NCBI GenBank assembly: GCA_020635515.1
Contig: JACJZS010000002.1
Span: 496,001 to 560,000 of the forward strand
DNA: 64,000 nucleotides
Origin: Flavobacteriales bacterium
Lineage (GTDB): Bacteria > Bacteroidota > Bacteroidia > Flavobacteriales > Weeksellaceae
Direction: 5' to 3'
Part shown: one piece after another, positions 17,541 through 25,871 of the stretch
Layout of the letters: every line of letters begins with the position of its first letter
Position numbering within the stretch: the stretch's first letter is position 1
The notes under the pieces: generated by a model
The model's database searches: none
What the model saw: the letters and a program-made list of their open reading frames with translations, nothing else
Told to the model about the DNA's origin: nothing
Made by a program: the position numbers and the translations under genes

Positions 17541-18740
17541 TTGATAAAATTTAATCCATTGCAAAAAAACAAAGATTTTTTCACTTATCAGGCACAGACT
17601 ACACAATTTGCATCTGGTTTTGAAGTTGATAAAGCTTTAGGAAGCTACATTTATGGAAAAGATGGCAAAAAATACCTTGACTTCGTGGCAGGAGTTTCGG
17701 CAAATACTATTGGTCATTCTCATCATAAGATTCTAGAAGCAATAAAATCCCAAGCAGAAAAATACCTTCACGTTATGGTTTATGGAGAATATTCGTTAGA
17801 GAAACCTGTGGAATTATGTAAATTTCTTGCAGAAAAAACGCCATCTCCTTTAGAAGTTACTTACTTGGTAAATTCAGGAACCGAAGCGATAGAGGGAGCT
17901 TTAAAATTAGCAAAACGATATACAGGAAGACATGAAATAGTTGCTTTTAAAGGTTCATACCACGGAAATACACACGGGAGTTTAAGCGTTTCTGGAAACG
18001 AAATTCACAAACAAGCTTTTCGTCCTCTACTTCCTGATGTGTCATTTTTGGAATTTAATAATGAAGACGATTTTATTAAAATTACGAATAAAACTGCTTG
18101 TGTAATTATCGAAACCATTCAAGGTGCTTCGGGTTTTATTCTACCAAAAAATGACTTTTTATTAAAACTCAAAAAACAATGTGAAAAAGTAGGAGCATTA
18201 CTTATTCTTGATGAAATTCAACCAGGAATAGGAAGAACTGGAAAGCTTTTTTCATTTGAGCATTACGACATTGTTCCCGATATTTTAGTAATGGGAAAAG
18301 GACTTGGCGGAGGATTGCCTGTTGGTGCATTTATGAGTAGCAAAAAAATCATGGAAACACTTTCATTCAATCCTAAATTAGGACATATAACCACTTTTGG
18401 TGGAAATCCACTGATTGCTTCTTCTTGTTTAGCTACTCTACAAACAGTTTATGATGAAAGACTAATGGAGCAAATTGATGAAAAGGAAAACTTATTTAGG
18501 AATTTACTGATTCATGATAAAATAAAACAAATACACGGAAGAGGACTTATGCTGGCATTAGAGTTAGAGTCAAGTGAATATTGTCTACACATAGCAAAAG
18601 AGTGTATGAAAAAAGGATTAATTGTTTTCTGGCAACTTTACAAAAACAACTTTATGCGAATTACTCCGCCTCTTACCATTTCTAAAGAAGAAATTAAAAT
18701 TGGCTGTAAAGTTATCTTAGAAGCGTTAAATGAAAATTAA
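17541..18740 (+). CDS. Class III aminotransferase (acetylornithine/4-aminobutyrate type)
   Basis: This roughly 399-residue fold-type I PLP enzyme has DFVAGVSANTIGHSH near residue 45, NSGTEAIEGALKLAKRYTGR, the Asp of LILDEIQPGIGRTG that contacts the PLP pyridine N, and Lys in MGKGLGGGLPVGAF that binds PLP. It transfers an amino group between an omega-amine donor and a 2-oxo acid. The exact substrate is unclear because no arginine or lysine pathway genes are adjacent. Start is uncertain: TTG 17541 overlaps a TAATTTTG promoter match (17536-17543), so TTG 17559 (QKNKDFFTYQAQTT) may be the real start. Confidence 0.88.
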   Translation: MIKFNPLQKNKDFFTYQAQTTQFASGFEVDKALGSYIYGKDGKKYLDFVAGVSANTIGHSHHKILEAIKSQAEKYLHVMVYGEYSLEKPVELCKFLAEKTPSPLEVTYLVNSGTEAIEGALKLAKRYTGRHEIVAFKGSYHGNTHGSLSVSGNEIHKQAFRPLLPDVSFLEFNNEDDFIKITNKTACVIIETIQGASGFILPKNDFLLKLKKQCEKVGALLILDEIQPGIGRTGKLFSFEHYDIVPDILVMGKGLGGGLPVGAFMSSKKIMETLSFNPKLGHITTFGGNPLIASSCLATLQTVYDERLMEQIDEKENLFRNLLIHDKIKQIHGRGLMLALELESSEYCLHIAKECMKKGLIVFWQLYKNNFMRITPPLTISKEEIKIGCKVILEALNEN

Positions 18741-18749
18741 ACATCACAA

Positions 18750-19283
18750 TTAAATCCGATCGAATTTTCTTACAAAACTGTCTACTTTTTCCCAATCCGT
18801 ATACTCAATTTCTGTTTTTGAATTAACTGGACCTTTGGTGATTAACATTATTAATTTTATTAAAATTCTATCAGTAAAAGTATATATTTTATAATTTAAT
18901 TTCCCTGCAAATACAGCAACAATTGTTGGTTTCCACTGTATTGAATTTAAAAATTTTATGACGTATGGATTGGTGGTAGGTTCACTTTTTTCTGTTTTAC
19001 GAGCTACTAAATTAACCGATATAAAAGCCGTCTTTTTAGAATTTAGCACCTCATAATTCTCTTGTATAAAATTTTCTATTTTTTTATTGTGTTTCCCATA
19101 TCGTATACTAGAAGCAATGATTATCTTATCATAATCCAAAATTTCATCAACTTTAAGCTCCTGAGTATTATTGATATTTAAGATTTCAACAAACTGATTT
19201 TCTACTGTTAGAGAAGATTTAATGTATTCACAAATATTTCTCGTCTGACCATCAACTGATGAATAAATAATAATTATTTTCAT
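18750..19283 (-). CDS. hemG: HemG-type menaquinone-dependent protoporphyrinogen IX dehydrogenase
   Basis: A 177-residue flavodoxin-fold protein that oxidises protoporphyrinogen IX to protoporphyrin IX in haem synthesis, passing electrons to the quinone pool. The FMN phosphate loop is YSSVDGQTRNI. SIRYGKHNKKIENF and VNLVARKTEKSEPTTN correspond segment by segment to E. coli HemG, as does IKLIMLITKGPVNSKTEIEYTDW. The insertion loop that separates HemG from ordinary flavodoxins is thus present. ATG 19283 is preferred over a TTG two codons earlier. It is convergent with the aminotransferase. HemG is mainly known from gammaproteobacteria. Confidence 0.88.
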   Translation of the reverse strand: MKIIIIYSSVDGQTRNICEYIKSSLTVENQFVEILNINNTQELKVDEILDYDKIIIASSIRYGKHNKKIENFIQENYEVLNSKKTAFISVNLVARKTEKSEPTTNPYVIKFLNSIQWKPTIVAVFAGKLNYKIYTFTDRILIKLIMLITKGPVNSKTEIEYTDWEKVDSFVRKFDRI

Positions 19284-19307
19284 TTTCAAACATTAAATTC
19301 TCTAATA

Positions 19308-19315
19308 CAAAAATA
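19308..19315 (-). promoter_or_regulatory. -7 element for hemG (TATTTTTG)
   Basis: Exact TAnnTTTG match 24 bases before ATG 19283. Confidence 0.55.
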
Positions 19316-19324
19316 AAGACAACA

Positions 19325-20020
19325 TTATCTGTATTTTTTTAGCTTATTTCCTACAAACTCTTTTAAGTAAAAAGGTTCAAAATAAGCTACATCTTCAAAT
19401 TCGGAATTCTTAAATTTTTGAGAAACTAAAGATACCATGTTTTTAGCTGATGGAAGTTCCTCACTAAAATCAATATTTCTAAAAGTAATTCCTGTTTCAT
19501 CACAATAGTTTTTCACTTTTTCAATGCAATCTCCAACTATACATATTGACTTATCTCTATATTTTTCCCACGATTTTTCATTGAGTATATGAGATTCTAT
19601 CTCCTCTACTCTTTCTCCTGTTTTTGCATTAAAAACAGTTGTATATAGCTCCATTCTTCTTGCATCTAATACAGGAATTATGTAATCATATTCTTGTTTT
19701 CCTATATATTTATTTGCTAAAATTGACAAGGTATCTATTGAAATAAGAGGAATACCTAGAGCAAAACACAATCCCTTTGCCGTAGAAACTCCAATCCTTA
19801 AACCTGTATAAGAGCCAGGTCCTTTCCCTACTGCCACAGCATCTAAATCTTGAATATTTATCCCCGCTCCTTCCAATACCCATTCTATAAAGGTGTGTAA
19901 TTTTTCGCTATGAGAAAAATCTTTAGTAGCTTCTTCACAACTGCATACAACCTCTAAATCCTTAGAAATTACTACCGAACAATTTTTGGAACTCGTTTCT
20001 AAATGAAGAATATAAGACAT
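19325..20020 (-). CDS. tsaB: TsaB, tRNA threonylcarbamoyladenosine (t6A) biosynthesis protein
   Basis: The 231-residue ASKHA-fold protein begins MSYILHLETSSKNCSVVIS and has the conserved AVAVGKGPGSYTGLRIGVSTAKGL near residue 68 and DARRMELYTTVF near 125. TsaB is the non-catalytic partner of TsaD in making t6A at position 37 of ANN-decoding tRNAs. ATG 20020 is the start: the upstream extension would overlap the -7 element at 20039-20046. It is divergent from trpB. Confidence 0.93.
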   Translation of the reverse strand: MSYILHLETSSKNCSVVISKDLEVVCSCEEATKDFSHSEKLHTFIEWVLEGAGINIQDLDAVAVGKGPGSYTGLRIGVSTAKGLCFALGIPLISIDTLSILANKYIGKQEYDYIIPVLDARRMELYTTVFNAKTGERVEEIESHILNEKSWEKYRDKSICIVGDCIEKVKNYCDETGITFRNIDFSEELPSAKNMVSLVSQKFKNSEFEDVAYFEPFYLKEFVGNKLKKYR

Positions 20021-20038
20021 AAATATATTAATTACCCA

Positions 20039-20046
20039 CAAAGATA
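20039..20046 (-). promoter_or_regulatory. -7 element for tsaB (TATCTTTG)
   Basis: Exact TAnnTTTG match 18 bases before ATG 20020. It excludes the upstream start that would read through it. Confidence 0.55.
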
Positions 20047-20084
20047 GAAATAAAATATTTTCTTTCTGATTAATAAATTTTGAC

Positions 20085-20092
20085 TATATTTG
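20085..20092 (+). promoter_or_regulatory. -7 element for trpB-trpA-hflX (TATATTTG)
   Basis: Exact TAnnTTTG match 30 bases before ATG 20123. The predicted leader is about 23 bases, too short to hold a trp attenuator. Confidence 0.55.
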
Positions 20093-20122
20093 CATCATTG
20101 TAACATTACAGTAATACTTATT

Positions 20123-21364
20123 ATGAGTTTTAAAAATACAATTAATCAATCAAACGGATATTTTGGAGAATTTGGTGGAAAGTATATTCCTGAGGTACTT
20201 CGCCCAAATATAGAAGAAGTAGAAAAAGCCTTTAACGAATGTAAAGATGATACAGACTTTCAACAAGAACTTAAGCTTGCATTTAAGGAAATTTCTGGTC
20301 GTCCTACTGCATTTACACCTCTAAGGAATTTAAGTAAACATTTAGGTGGTGCTCAAATTGCTATAAAAAACGAAGGATTAAACCATACGGGAGCTCACAA
20401 AATAAATCACTGTATCGGACAAATTCTTCTTGCAAAAAAAATGGGAAAGAAACGAATCATTGCAGAAACAGGTGCAGGACAACACGGTTATGCTACAGCT
20501 TCTGTATGTGCTAGATACGAACTTCCTTGTACTATCTATATGGGACGTGTTGACTATGAACGTCAAAGACCTAATGTTTACTGGATGGAACTTTTAGGAG
20601 CAGAAGTAATTCCTGTTGACGAAGGAAAAAAAACCTTAAACGATGCTGTAATTGCCGCTTTTAAAGATTTGGTTCAAAACCCAGAGGATTCTTTCTACTT
20701 GCTTGGTTCTGCAGTTGGTCCGCATCCTTATCCTGCAATGAACACCTATTTTCAAAAAATTGTAAGCGAAGAAATGAAACAACAATCCAATGAATTTTAC
20801 GGAAAAAATCCCGATTATGTATTGGCTTGTGTTGGTGGAGGAAGTAATGCTATGGGAGCTTTTTATGATTTTTTAGATGATGAAAACATAAAATTAATTG
20901 GTGTAGAAGCTGGTGGAATTTCAAGTAAAGATAAAGAGCATGCATCTAAGGTTAGCTTTGGTAAATTAGGAATATTTGAAGGTTATAAATCTTTTTTCCT
21001 ACAAGATAACGATGGAAATATATTGCCTACACATTCTATATCTGCTGGATTGGATTACTGTGGTGTTTCTCCTATTTTAGCTTATTTACACCAACAAGGA
21101 AGAGTTGATTTTTCGTTTGCTACTGATGACGAAACGTTAAAAGGATTGCAACTTTGTGCTCAAAAAGAAGGTTTTATCTTAGCATTGGAATCAGCTCATG
21201 CATTAGCTCATGCCATTAAAATTGCACCTGATTTACCAAAAGATAAACTAATAATAGTAAATGCATCGGGACGTGGTGATAAAGACTTATTCATTACCAT
21301 GAAAGAATTTCAAAAAGAGCAGATGATAGAGTACATGAAAAAAACAATTAAAGAAAATGAGTAA
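20123..21364 (+). CDS. trpB: Tryptophan synthase beta chain, divergent form
   Basis: A 413-residue PLP enzyme joining indole and serine. PLP-binding Lys93 is in NHTGAHKINHCIGQ and Glu115 in IIAETGAGQHG. The phosphate loop is CVGGGSNAMGAF, and LALESAHALAH and NASGRGDKD complete the site. It differs from the usual flavobacterial enzyme at places that are normally fixed: KREDL is KNEGL, the MGAxDxxRQAPNVxRM region is MGRVDYERQRPNVYWM, and GLDYPGIGP is GLDYCGVSP. ATG 20123 gives the normal NQSNGYFGEFGGKYIPE start. It overlaps trpA by 8 bases. No other trp gene is in the window. Confidence 0.92.
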   Translation: MSFKNTINQSNGYFGEFGGKYIPEVLRPNIEEVEKAFNECKDDTDFQQELKLAFKEISGRPTAFTPLRNLSKHLGGAQIAIKNEGLNHTGAHKINHCIGQILLAKKMGKKRIIAETGAGQHGYATASVCARYELPCTIYMGRVDYERQRPNVYWMELLGAEVIPVDEGKKTLNDAVIAAFKDLVQNPEDSFYLLGSAVGPHPYPAMNTYFQKIVSEEMKQQSNEFYGKNPDYVLACVGGGSNAMGAFYDFLDDENIKLIGVEAGGISSKDKEHASKVSFGKLGIFEGYKSFFLQDNDGNILPTHSISAGLDYCGVSPILAYLHQQGRVDFSFATDDETLKGLQLCAQKEGFILALESAHALAHAIKIAPDLPKDKLIIVNASGRGDKDLFITMKEFQKEQMIEYMKKTIKENE

Positions 21365-22082
21365 CATAAAAATAATGGGACATCTGGTAATCGGATATCC
21401 TACCTTAGAAAAAAGTTTAGAAACTGCATTTACCTACATAGAAAATGGAATTGAAATACTCGAATTACAAATTCCTTTTTCCGACCCAACAGCAGACGGA
21501 GAGGTAATCACACTTGCAAATAAAACAGCTATTCAAAATGAAGTTTCTCTTGAGGATTCTTTACTGTTCATAAAACGCATAAAAGAAAAATTCCCTACTC
21601 AAGAAATTTACGTAATGACGTACTTAAATAAAATCATTACTCAGAATTGGGAATCCGTAGAGCAAAGGTTTGTAGATTTAGGAATCACACAACTTATCAT
21701 TCCTGATTTGCCTTTTGACTCTCCTGAAACTGCCGAACTAGAGAAAAATGGTAGAATCAAAATCGTTCCTGTAATTGGAGTAAATATTACAGAAAATCGC
21801 CTAGAAAAACTATTAGAAAAAAATCATACCTTTATCTACATCATGTCTGGATTCAAAATCACTGGTTCTGCTTTTGATATGCATACACAAATGAAAGAAT
21901 TAATATATAAAATCAGACAAAAATCAAATGCGGAAATTGGAATTGGTTTTGGAGTTGATTCTCATTCCGATGCTGAGCAAATTGCATCAATTGCAGATGT
22001 AGTAATCGTAGGTAGTTCGTTAATTAAAGCAGAAAAAAACGGAAAACTAACAGAAAAAATAAACGAAATAAAAGGAAATTAA
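21357..22082 (+). CDS. trpA: Tryptophan synthase alpha chain, divergent form
   Basis: The 241-residue TIM-barrel enzyme releases indole from indole-3-glycerol phosphate. Catalytic Glu36 (ILELQIPFSDP) and Asp47 (TADGEV) are present, and the IYIMSGFKITG segment matches the YxxSxxGVTG loop. GIGFGVDSHSDAEQI is the C-terminal phosphate-binding region. It is shorter than the usual roughly 260 residues because the N-terminus begins almost directly at the first strand (MSNIKIMGHLVIGYPT). Overlap with trpB by 8 bases ensures coupled translation, as expected for an alpha-beta complex. Confidence 0.9.
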   Translation: MSNIKIMGHLVIGYPTLEKSLETAFTYIENGIEILELQIPFSDPTADGEVITLANKTAIQNEVSLEDSLLFIKRIKEKFPTQEIYVMTYLNKIITQNWESVEQRFVDLGITQLIIPDLPFDSPETAELEKNGRIKIVPVIGVNITENRLEKLLEKNHTFIYIMSGFKITGSAFDMHTQMKELIYKIRQKSNAEIGIGFGVDSHSDAEQIASIADVVIVGSSLIKAEKNGKLTEKINEIKGN

Positions 22083-22086
22083 ATTC

Positions 22087-23292
22087 ATGCTAGAAAAAAA
22101 AGAAACCCAATACGAAAAAGTAGTTTTAATTGGTCTTATCACTCAAAATCAAGACGAAGAAAAACTGAATGAATACCTAGACGAATTAGAATTTTTAGCG
22201 TACACCGCTGGTGCAGAAACAGCAAAACGTTTTACTCAGAAACTAGACACTCCAAATCCAAAAACATTTGTAGGGAAAGGTAAATTACAGGAAATAAAAG
22301 AATACATAATTGAAAACGAAATCCCAACTGTAATCTTTGATGATGAACTTACGCCTTCTCAACTAAAAAACATAGAACGAGAACTTGAAGTAAAAATTCT
22401 TGATAGAACAAACCTTATCTTAGATATTTTTGCACAAAGAGCACAAACTTCTTATGCTCGCACGCAAGTAGAACTCGCTCAATATGAATACCTTCTCCCT
22501 CGTCTTACTCGTATGTGGACGCACTTAGAAAGACAAAAAGGAGGAATTGGATTACGTGGACCTGGGGAAACTGAAATCGAAACCGACAGACGTATTGTAC
22601 GCGATAGAATTTCTCTACTAAAAGAAAAACTAAAAGCTATAGATAAGCAGATGCAAACCCAACGAGGAAATCGTGGAAAAATGGTTCGTGTAGCTCTCGT
22701 AGGATATACCAATGTAGGAAAATCTACACTAATGAACGCATTAGCAAAATCAGAAGTTTTCGCCGAAAATAAATTATTTGCTACACTCGACACCACCGTT
22801 AGAAAAGTAGTAATTAGCAATATTCCCTTTTTACTAACTGATACAGTTGGTTTTATTCGTAAACTTCCTACACAGCTTGTAGAATCGTTTAAATCTACAT
22901 TAGACGAGGTTCGTGAAGCTGATTTACTTATTCATGTGGTAGATATTTCTCATCCAAGTTTTGAAGACCATATAGAATCTGTAAATCAAATTTTAAACGA
23001 AATAGATTGTAGAGAAAAACCAACAATACTTGCCTTTAATAAAATTGATGCTTTTAGCTATGTACAAAAAGAGGAAGACGATTTAACACCTACTACTCGC
23101 GAAAACCTTTCTTTAGAGGATTGGAAAAAAACATGGATGGCAAAAGAAAACAATCCTACGGTATTTTTATCTGCAATTCAAAAAAGTAACTACACCGAAT
23201 TTAAAAAATTAGTGTACGAAGAAATTAAAAAAATACATACGCAACGATTTCCTTATAACGATTTCTTGTACGAATACTACGAAGAGGAATAG
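22087..23292 (+). CDS. hflX: GTPase HflX
   Basis: The 401-residue protein has an N-terminal HflX domain (FVGKGKLQEIKEYI, FDDELTPSQLKNIE, RTNLILDIFAQRA), the linker GPGETEIETDRR, and a GTPase domain with G1 GYTNVGKSTL, G3 DTVGFIRKLP and G4 NKID. HflX binds the 50S subunit and splits stalled ribosomes, notably under heat stress. It starts 4 bases after trpA and so is read from the trp promoter unless an internal one exists. Confidence 0.95.
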   Translation: MLEKKETQYEKVVLIGLITQNQDEEKLNEYLDELEFLAYTAGAETAKRFTQKLDTPNPKTFVGKGKLQEIKEYIIENEIPTVIFDDELTPSQLKNIERELEVKILDRTNLILDIFAQRAQTSYARTQVELAQYEYLLPRLTRMWTHLERQKGGIGLRGPGETEIETDRRIVRDRISLLKEKLKAIDKQMQTQRGNRGKMVRVALVGYTNVGKSTLMNALAKSEVFAENKLFATLDTTVRKVVISNIPFLLTDTVGFIRKLPTQLVESFKSTLDEVREADLLIHVVDISHPSFEDHIESVNQILNEIDCREKPTILAFNKIDAFSYVQKEEDDLTPTTRENLSLEDWKKTWMAKENNPTVFLSAIQKSNYTEFKKLVYEEIKKIHTQRFPYNDFLYEYYEEE

Positions 23293-23367
23293 AATTTATT
23301 TCGCTTAGAATACAAACTTAATTCTCTCGGAATTAATTAACTTCTTTCGTTTATACCCGAAATACTA

Positions 23368-23375
23368 TATCTTTG
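23368..23375 (+). promoter_or_regulatory. -7 element for the thioredoxin-like lipoprotein (TATCTTTG)
   Basis: Exact TAnnTTTG match 87 bases before ATG 23462, giving a leader of about 80 bases. Confidence 0.45.
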
Positions 23376-23461
23376 TTTTAAAATTAAGCTGGAAAATATT
23401 TTTTCTTTTGATTAAATTGCATCTGAATAAATATTTAACCTCTTTGTAAATTGTTGTCATT

Positions 23462-23977
23462 ATGAAAAAAAAAATATTGTTTTACATATTCTTAATATGC
23501 ACAATCCTAACTTCATGTATAACCAGCAATAACGAAGTTTCTGGGAGATACATGACTGATAATGGCGAAAAAAATCTTATCGGATACCAATCAATTAAAA
23601 ACTTTAAAAATTCCGATTTTGAATGGTATGAAGATGAATACAGCTCTTACAAAACCAATCCTGATTTAATTAAAAAGCTAAAGAAAAAACTACTTATACA
23701 CAACATTGTAATTTTTACTGCAACTTGGGATAGTAATGCAAAAAAGCAATTTCCCAGAGTAATGAAAATACTAGATGAAGCTAAGTTTCCACATTCCAAA
23801 ATAAAAATCTATACTGTAGATAAGAATCTAGAAAGTTTCTACGGAGAAGAATTAAAATTTGGAATAGAACAAATCCCTACATTTATTGTTAGACGATTCA
23901 ACACAGAAATAGGACGTATTACCAATCCTACTGATTCAAATTTAGAAAACTCTTTGTATAATATCCTCAATCAATAA
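23462..23977 (+). CDS. Thioredoxin-like lipoprotein lacking the CxxC motif
   Basis: A 171-residue protein. Residues 1-19 end in the lipobox LTSC, so Cys19 is lipidated. From about residue 75 it looks like a thioredoxin fold: strand HNIVIFTATWD, a long helix, strand KIKIYTVDKN and the cis-Pro region EQIPTFIVRR. Where thioredoxins have WCxxC this protein has WDSNA, so it cannot be a dithiol reductase. A binding or chaperone role is possible. It is followed 2 bases later by a DUF4230 protein, suggesting they work together at the envelope. Confidence 0.72.
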   Translation: MKKKILFYIFLICTILTSCITSNNEVSGRYMTDNGEKNLIGYQSIKNFKNSDFEWYEDEYSSYKTNPDLIKKLKKKLLIHNIVIFTATWDSNAKKQFPRVMKILDEAKFPHSKIKIYTVDKNLESFYGEELKFGIEQIPTFIVRRFNTEIGRITNPTDSNLENSLYNILNQ

Positions 23978-23979
23978 AT

Positions 23980-24582
23980 ATGAAATCGAAGTTATTACTT
24001 TCATTTTTACTGGGAATATTCTTTTTATTTTTAATTCAACAACTAACTAATTCTAAAAAAGAGGAAGAAAATAATGATGTAAAAATCATTTCTCATGAAA
24101 TTAAAAAACTAAACAAACTCATAGTACTAGAGCAAGGTTTTTCAGAGTTTTATACACATGAAAATTCTGTTTTCAACGACTACATAAAAGACTATTTTAA
24201 TATTGATGACAAAAAAGTAATTCTTCATGTATCCGCAAAAGCACAAGCGATATACAATATGAAAGAACTGGATTTAGAGCTGGATTCTGTTCAGAAAAAG
24301 ATTATCATAAATCATATTCCTAAAGTAGAATTACAAGTTATACCAGATATAGAAATATACCATATCAATCAAGGATTACTAAATTCATACTCAGAAAAAG
24401 AATTACAAAAGATAACACAAACAGCAAAAAATAAAATTAAAGAGCAAGCTGAAAAATCAGACATTAAACAAAGAGCAAAAAAACAACTCATAGAAAACCT
24501 CAGCGAATTATTTTTCCTTTCTAAAGTTTACAACTGGGAAATTATTGACAACACAAATACACTTTTTCCTATAAAAAACTAA
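23980..24582 (+). CDS. DUF4230 membrane-anchored protein
   Basis: The 200-residue product has one N-terminal helix (about residues 4-22, LLLSFLLGIFFLFLI) and an extracytoplasmic domain. In it, LHVSAKAQAIYNMKELDLELD and IINHIPKVELQVIPDIEIYHIN are typical of DUF4230, followed by a charged helical arm rich in Lys and Glu. Members are widespread in Bacteroidota and some Firmicutes; function is unknown. It is coupled to the upstream lipoprotein and is followed by a very long hairpin. Confidence 0.78.
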   Translation: MKSKLLLSFLLGIFFLFLIQQLTNSKKEEENNDVKIISHEIKKLNKLIVLEQGFSEFYTHENSVFNDYIKDYFNIDDKKVILHVSAKAQAIYNMKELDLELDSVQKKIIINHIPKVELQVIPDIEIYHINQGLLNSYSEKELQKITQTAKNKIKEQAEKSDIKQRAKKQLIENLSELFFLSKVYNWEIIDNTNTLFPIKN

Positions 24583-24593
24583 TCCTAGTTTTA

Positions 24594-24658
24594 GCTTTAT
24601 AAAACCAATAAATCCTACTAAAAGCATTATTTAGTGGGATTTATTGGTTTTATAAAGC
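24594..24658. terminator. Long near-perfect hairpin after the DUF4230 gene
   Basis: Arms 24594-24622 and 24630-24658 are 29 bases each and differ at one position (a G-T pair in RNA), with a 7-base loop. It is much longer than the other terminators here and lacks a clear T-run. It may end transcription, or be a small mobile or processing element. Confidence 0.55.
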
Positions 24659-24770
24659 ACCTAACTTACTATACCTACATATAAAAAAAATTGACAAATA
24701 TTTGGTAATTCAAAAACTTAACATTAAATTTACATTAAAATTACATACAATTAATATTAACTTAAAGTAA

Positions 24771-25130
24771 ATGAAGATGAAAGCAACAGTATTTTTAGCA
24801 ATTTTAGTAGGTTTATTCGCAACTCAATTAACATATTCTCAAGAACTTGCAACCGTAAATGTAAAGAATTACAACGGATTCACGAATGAAATTTCAGAGA
24901 ATACAGTATACCCAGAATCATCGTTACAAAACTTAGATGAAGGTAAAGTTATCGTTCGATTTATTCTAAATGATAGTCACGATTTACAAAAAATTGACGT
25001 AGTTGGAAATACAAGTCTAGATTTAAAAGATGCAATCAAAGAGTCAATCACAAACTATGTAGCTACAAAAGGAGAAACTCTTGATTCTAATTTGGTATAC
25101 GAATTACCTGTACGATTTGTTATAGAATAA
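24771..25130 (+). CDS. Secreted TonB C-terminal-like protein
   Basis: A 119-residue exported protein with signal peptide MKMKATVFLAILVGLFATQLTYSQ. The rest has the small alpha/beta pattern of a TonB C-terminal domain: YPESSLQNLDEGKVIVRFILN, then LQKIDVVGN and a final VYELPVRFVIE strand. It lacks a membrane anchor that stays in place and a proline-rich spanning region, so it cannot be an ordinary TonB. Such stand-alone copies are common in flavobacteria and of unknown role. ATG 24777 is an alternative start. Confidence 0.62.
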   Translation: MKMKATVFLAILVGLFATQLTYSQELATVNVKNYNGFTNEISENTVYPESSLQNLDEGKVIVRFILNDSHDLQKIDVVGNTSLDLKDAIKESITNYVATKGETLDSNLVYELPVRFVIE

Positions 25131-25154
25131 ATTAAAAATTTATACTTAATTCTC

Positions 25155-25190
25155 AAAAGTCATCATGTTTTATTGGTGACTTTTATTTTT
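25155..25190 (+). terminator. Terminator of the TonB-like gene
   Basis: Arms 25155-25165 and 25174-25184 pair over 11 bases with one G-T pair, followed by a T-rich run. Confidence 0.7.
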
Positions 25191-25212
25191 TATCTGTTTA
25201 GCAATTAAATGC

Positions 25213-25220
25213 TATATTTG
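25213..25220 (+). promoter_or_regulatory. -7 element for the O-methyltransferase operon (TATATTTG)
   Basis: Exact TAnnTTTG match 16 bases before ATG 25237, serving the three genes up to 27595. Confidence 0.6.
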
Positions 25221-25236
25221 TTTAGTAATTTTTACG

Positions 25237-25869
25237 ATGAATCAAAATCCTAAATTAGAACATTATATAGAACAGTTGTCTACACCAGAAACTAACTTAC
25301 TAAAGGAAATACGAAAAAATACATTCCTAAAAACAACTCATCCTCACATGATTTCTGGTCATATTCAAGGGAAATTCTTATCCATGATTTCACTAATGAT
25401 TAATCCTAAAAATATATTAGAAATAGGAACCTTTACAGGATATTCTACCTTGTGTCTTTTAGAAGGTTTACAGCAGAATGGAAAAATAACTACCATAGAT
25501 AACAATGCTGAGCTTGAAGGATTATGCAAAGAGTCCTTTGAAAAACATAAAAAATCAAATCTTATAAACTATTTATTAGGTGATGCAAAAAAAATAATTC
25601 CTAATTTAAATGACGAGTACGACCTTATATTTATAGATGCCGATAAAGAAAATTATTCTAATTATTTAGATTTAGTAAAACCCAAACTCAAAAAAGGCGG
25701 TTTTATTCTTGCCGATAATGTACTTTGGTATGGAAAAGTTACAGAAAACACCGATGACAAAGCAACTAATTGTATAAAAGAATTTAACAAAAAAGTAAAC
25801 AACGATTCAGACTTAGAAGTAGTTATCCTACCTATACGAGATGGAATTAGTATAATACGTAAAATTTAA
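25237..25869 (+). CDS. O-methyltransferase (COMT/CCoAOMT-like)
   Basis: The 210-residue class I methyltransferase has ILEIGTFTGYSTLCLLEGL (motif I), TIDNNAELEGL, LIFIDADKENYSNYLDLV with the metal-binding Asp residues, and GGFILADNVLWYGKV, a sequence typical of divalent-cation O-methyltransferases of the caffeoyl-CoA/TrmR type. Homologues include tRNA hydroxyuridine methyltransferase TrmR in Bacillus and small-molecule enzymes, so the substrate is open. It is the first gene of a tight unit with a NlpC/P60 peptidase. Confidence 0.88.
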   Translation: MNQNPKLEHYIEQLSTPETNLLKEIRKNTFLKTTHPHMISGHIQGKFLSMISLMINPKNILEIGTFTGYSTLCLLEGLQQNGKITTIDNNAELEGLCKESFEKHKKSNLINYLLGDAKKIIPNLNDEYDLIFIDADKENYSNYLDLVKPKLKKGGFILADNVLWYGKVTENTDDKATNCIKEFNKKVNNDSDLEVVILPIRDGISIIRKI

Positions 25870-25871
25870 CC

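Noticed and set aside
20093..20122. Trp attenuator or leader peptide before trpB
   Set aside because: The leader is about 23 bases and has no Trp codon run or alternative hairpins.
22479..22820. 113-codon minus-strand frame inside hflX
   Set aside because: It is low-complexity Ser/Arg/Phe sequence caused by codon bias opposite the GTPase.
24771..25130. Complete TonB protein
   Set aside because: It has a cleavable signal but no permanent anchor or proline-rich spacer, so only the C-terminal-like domain is supported.
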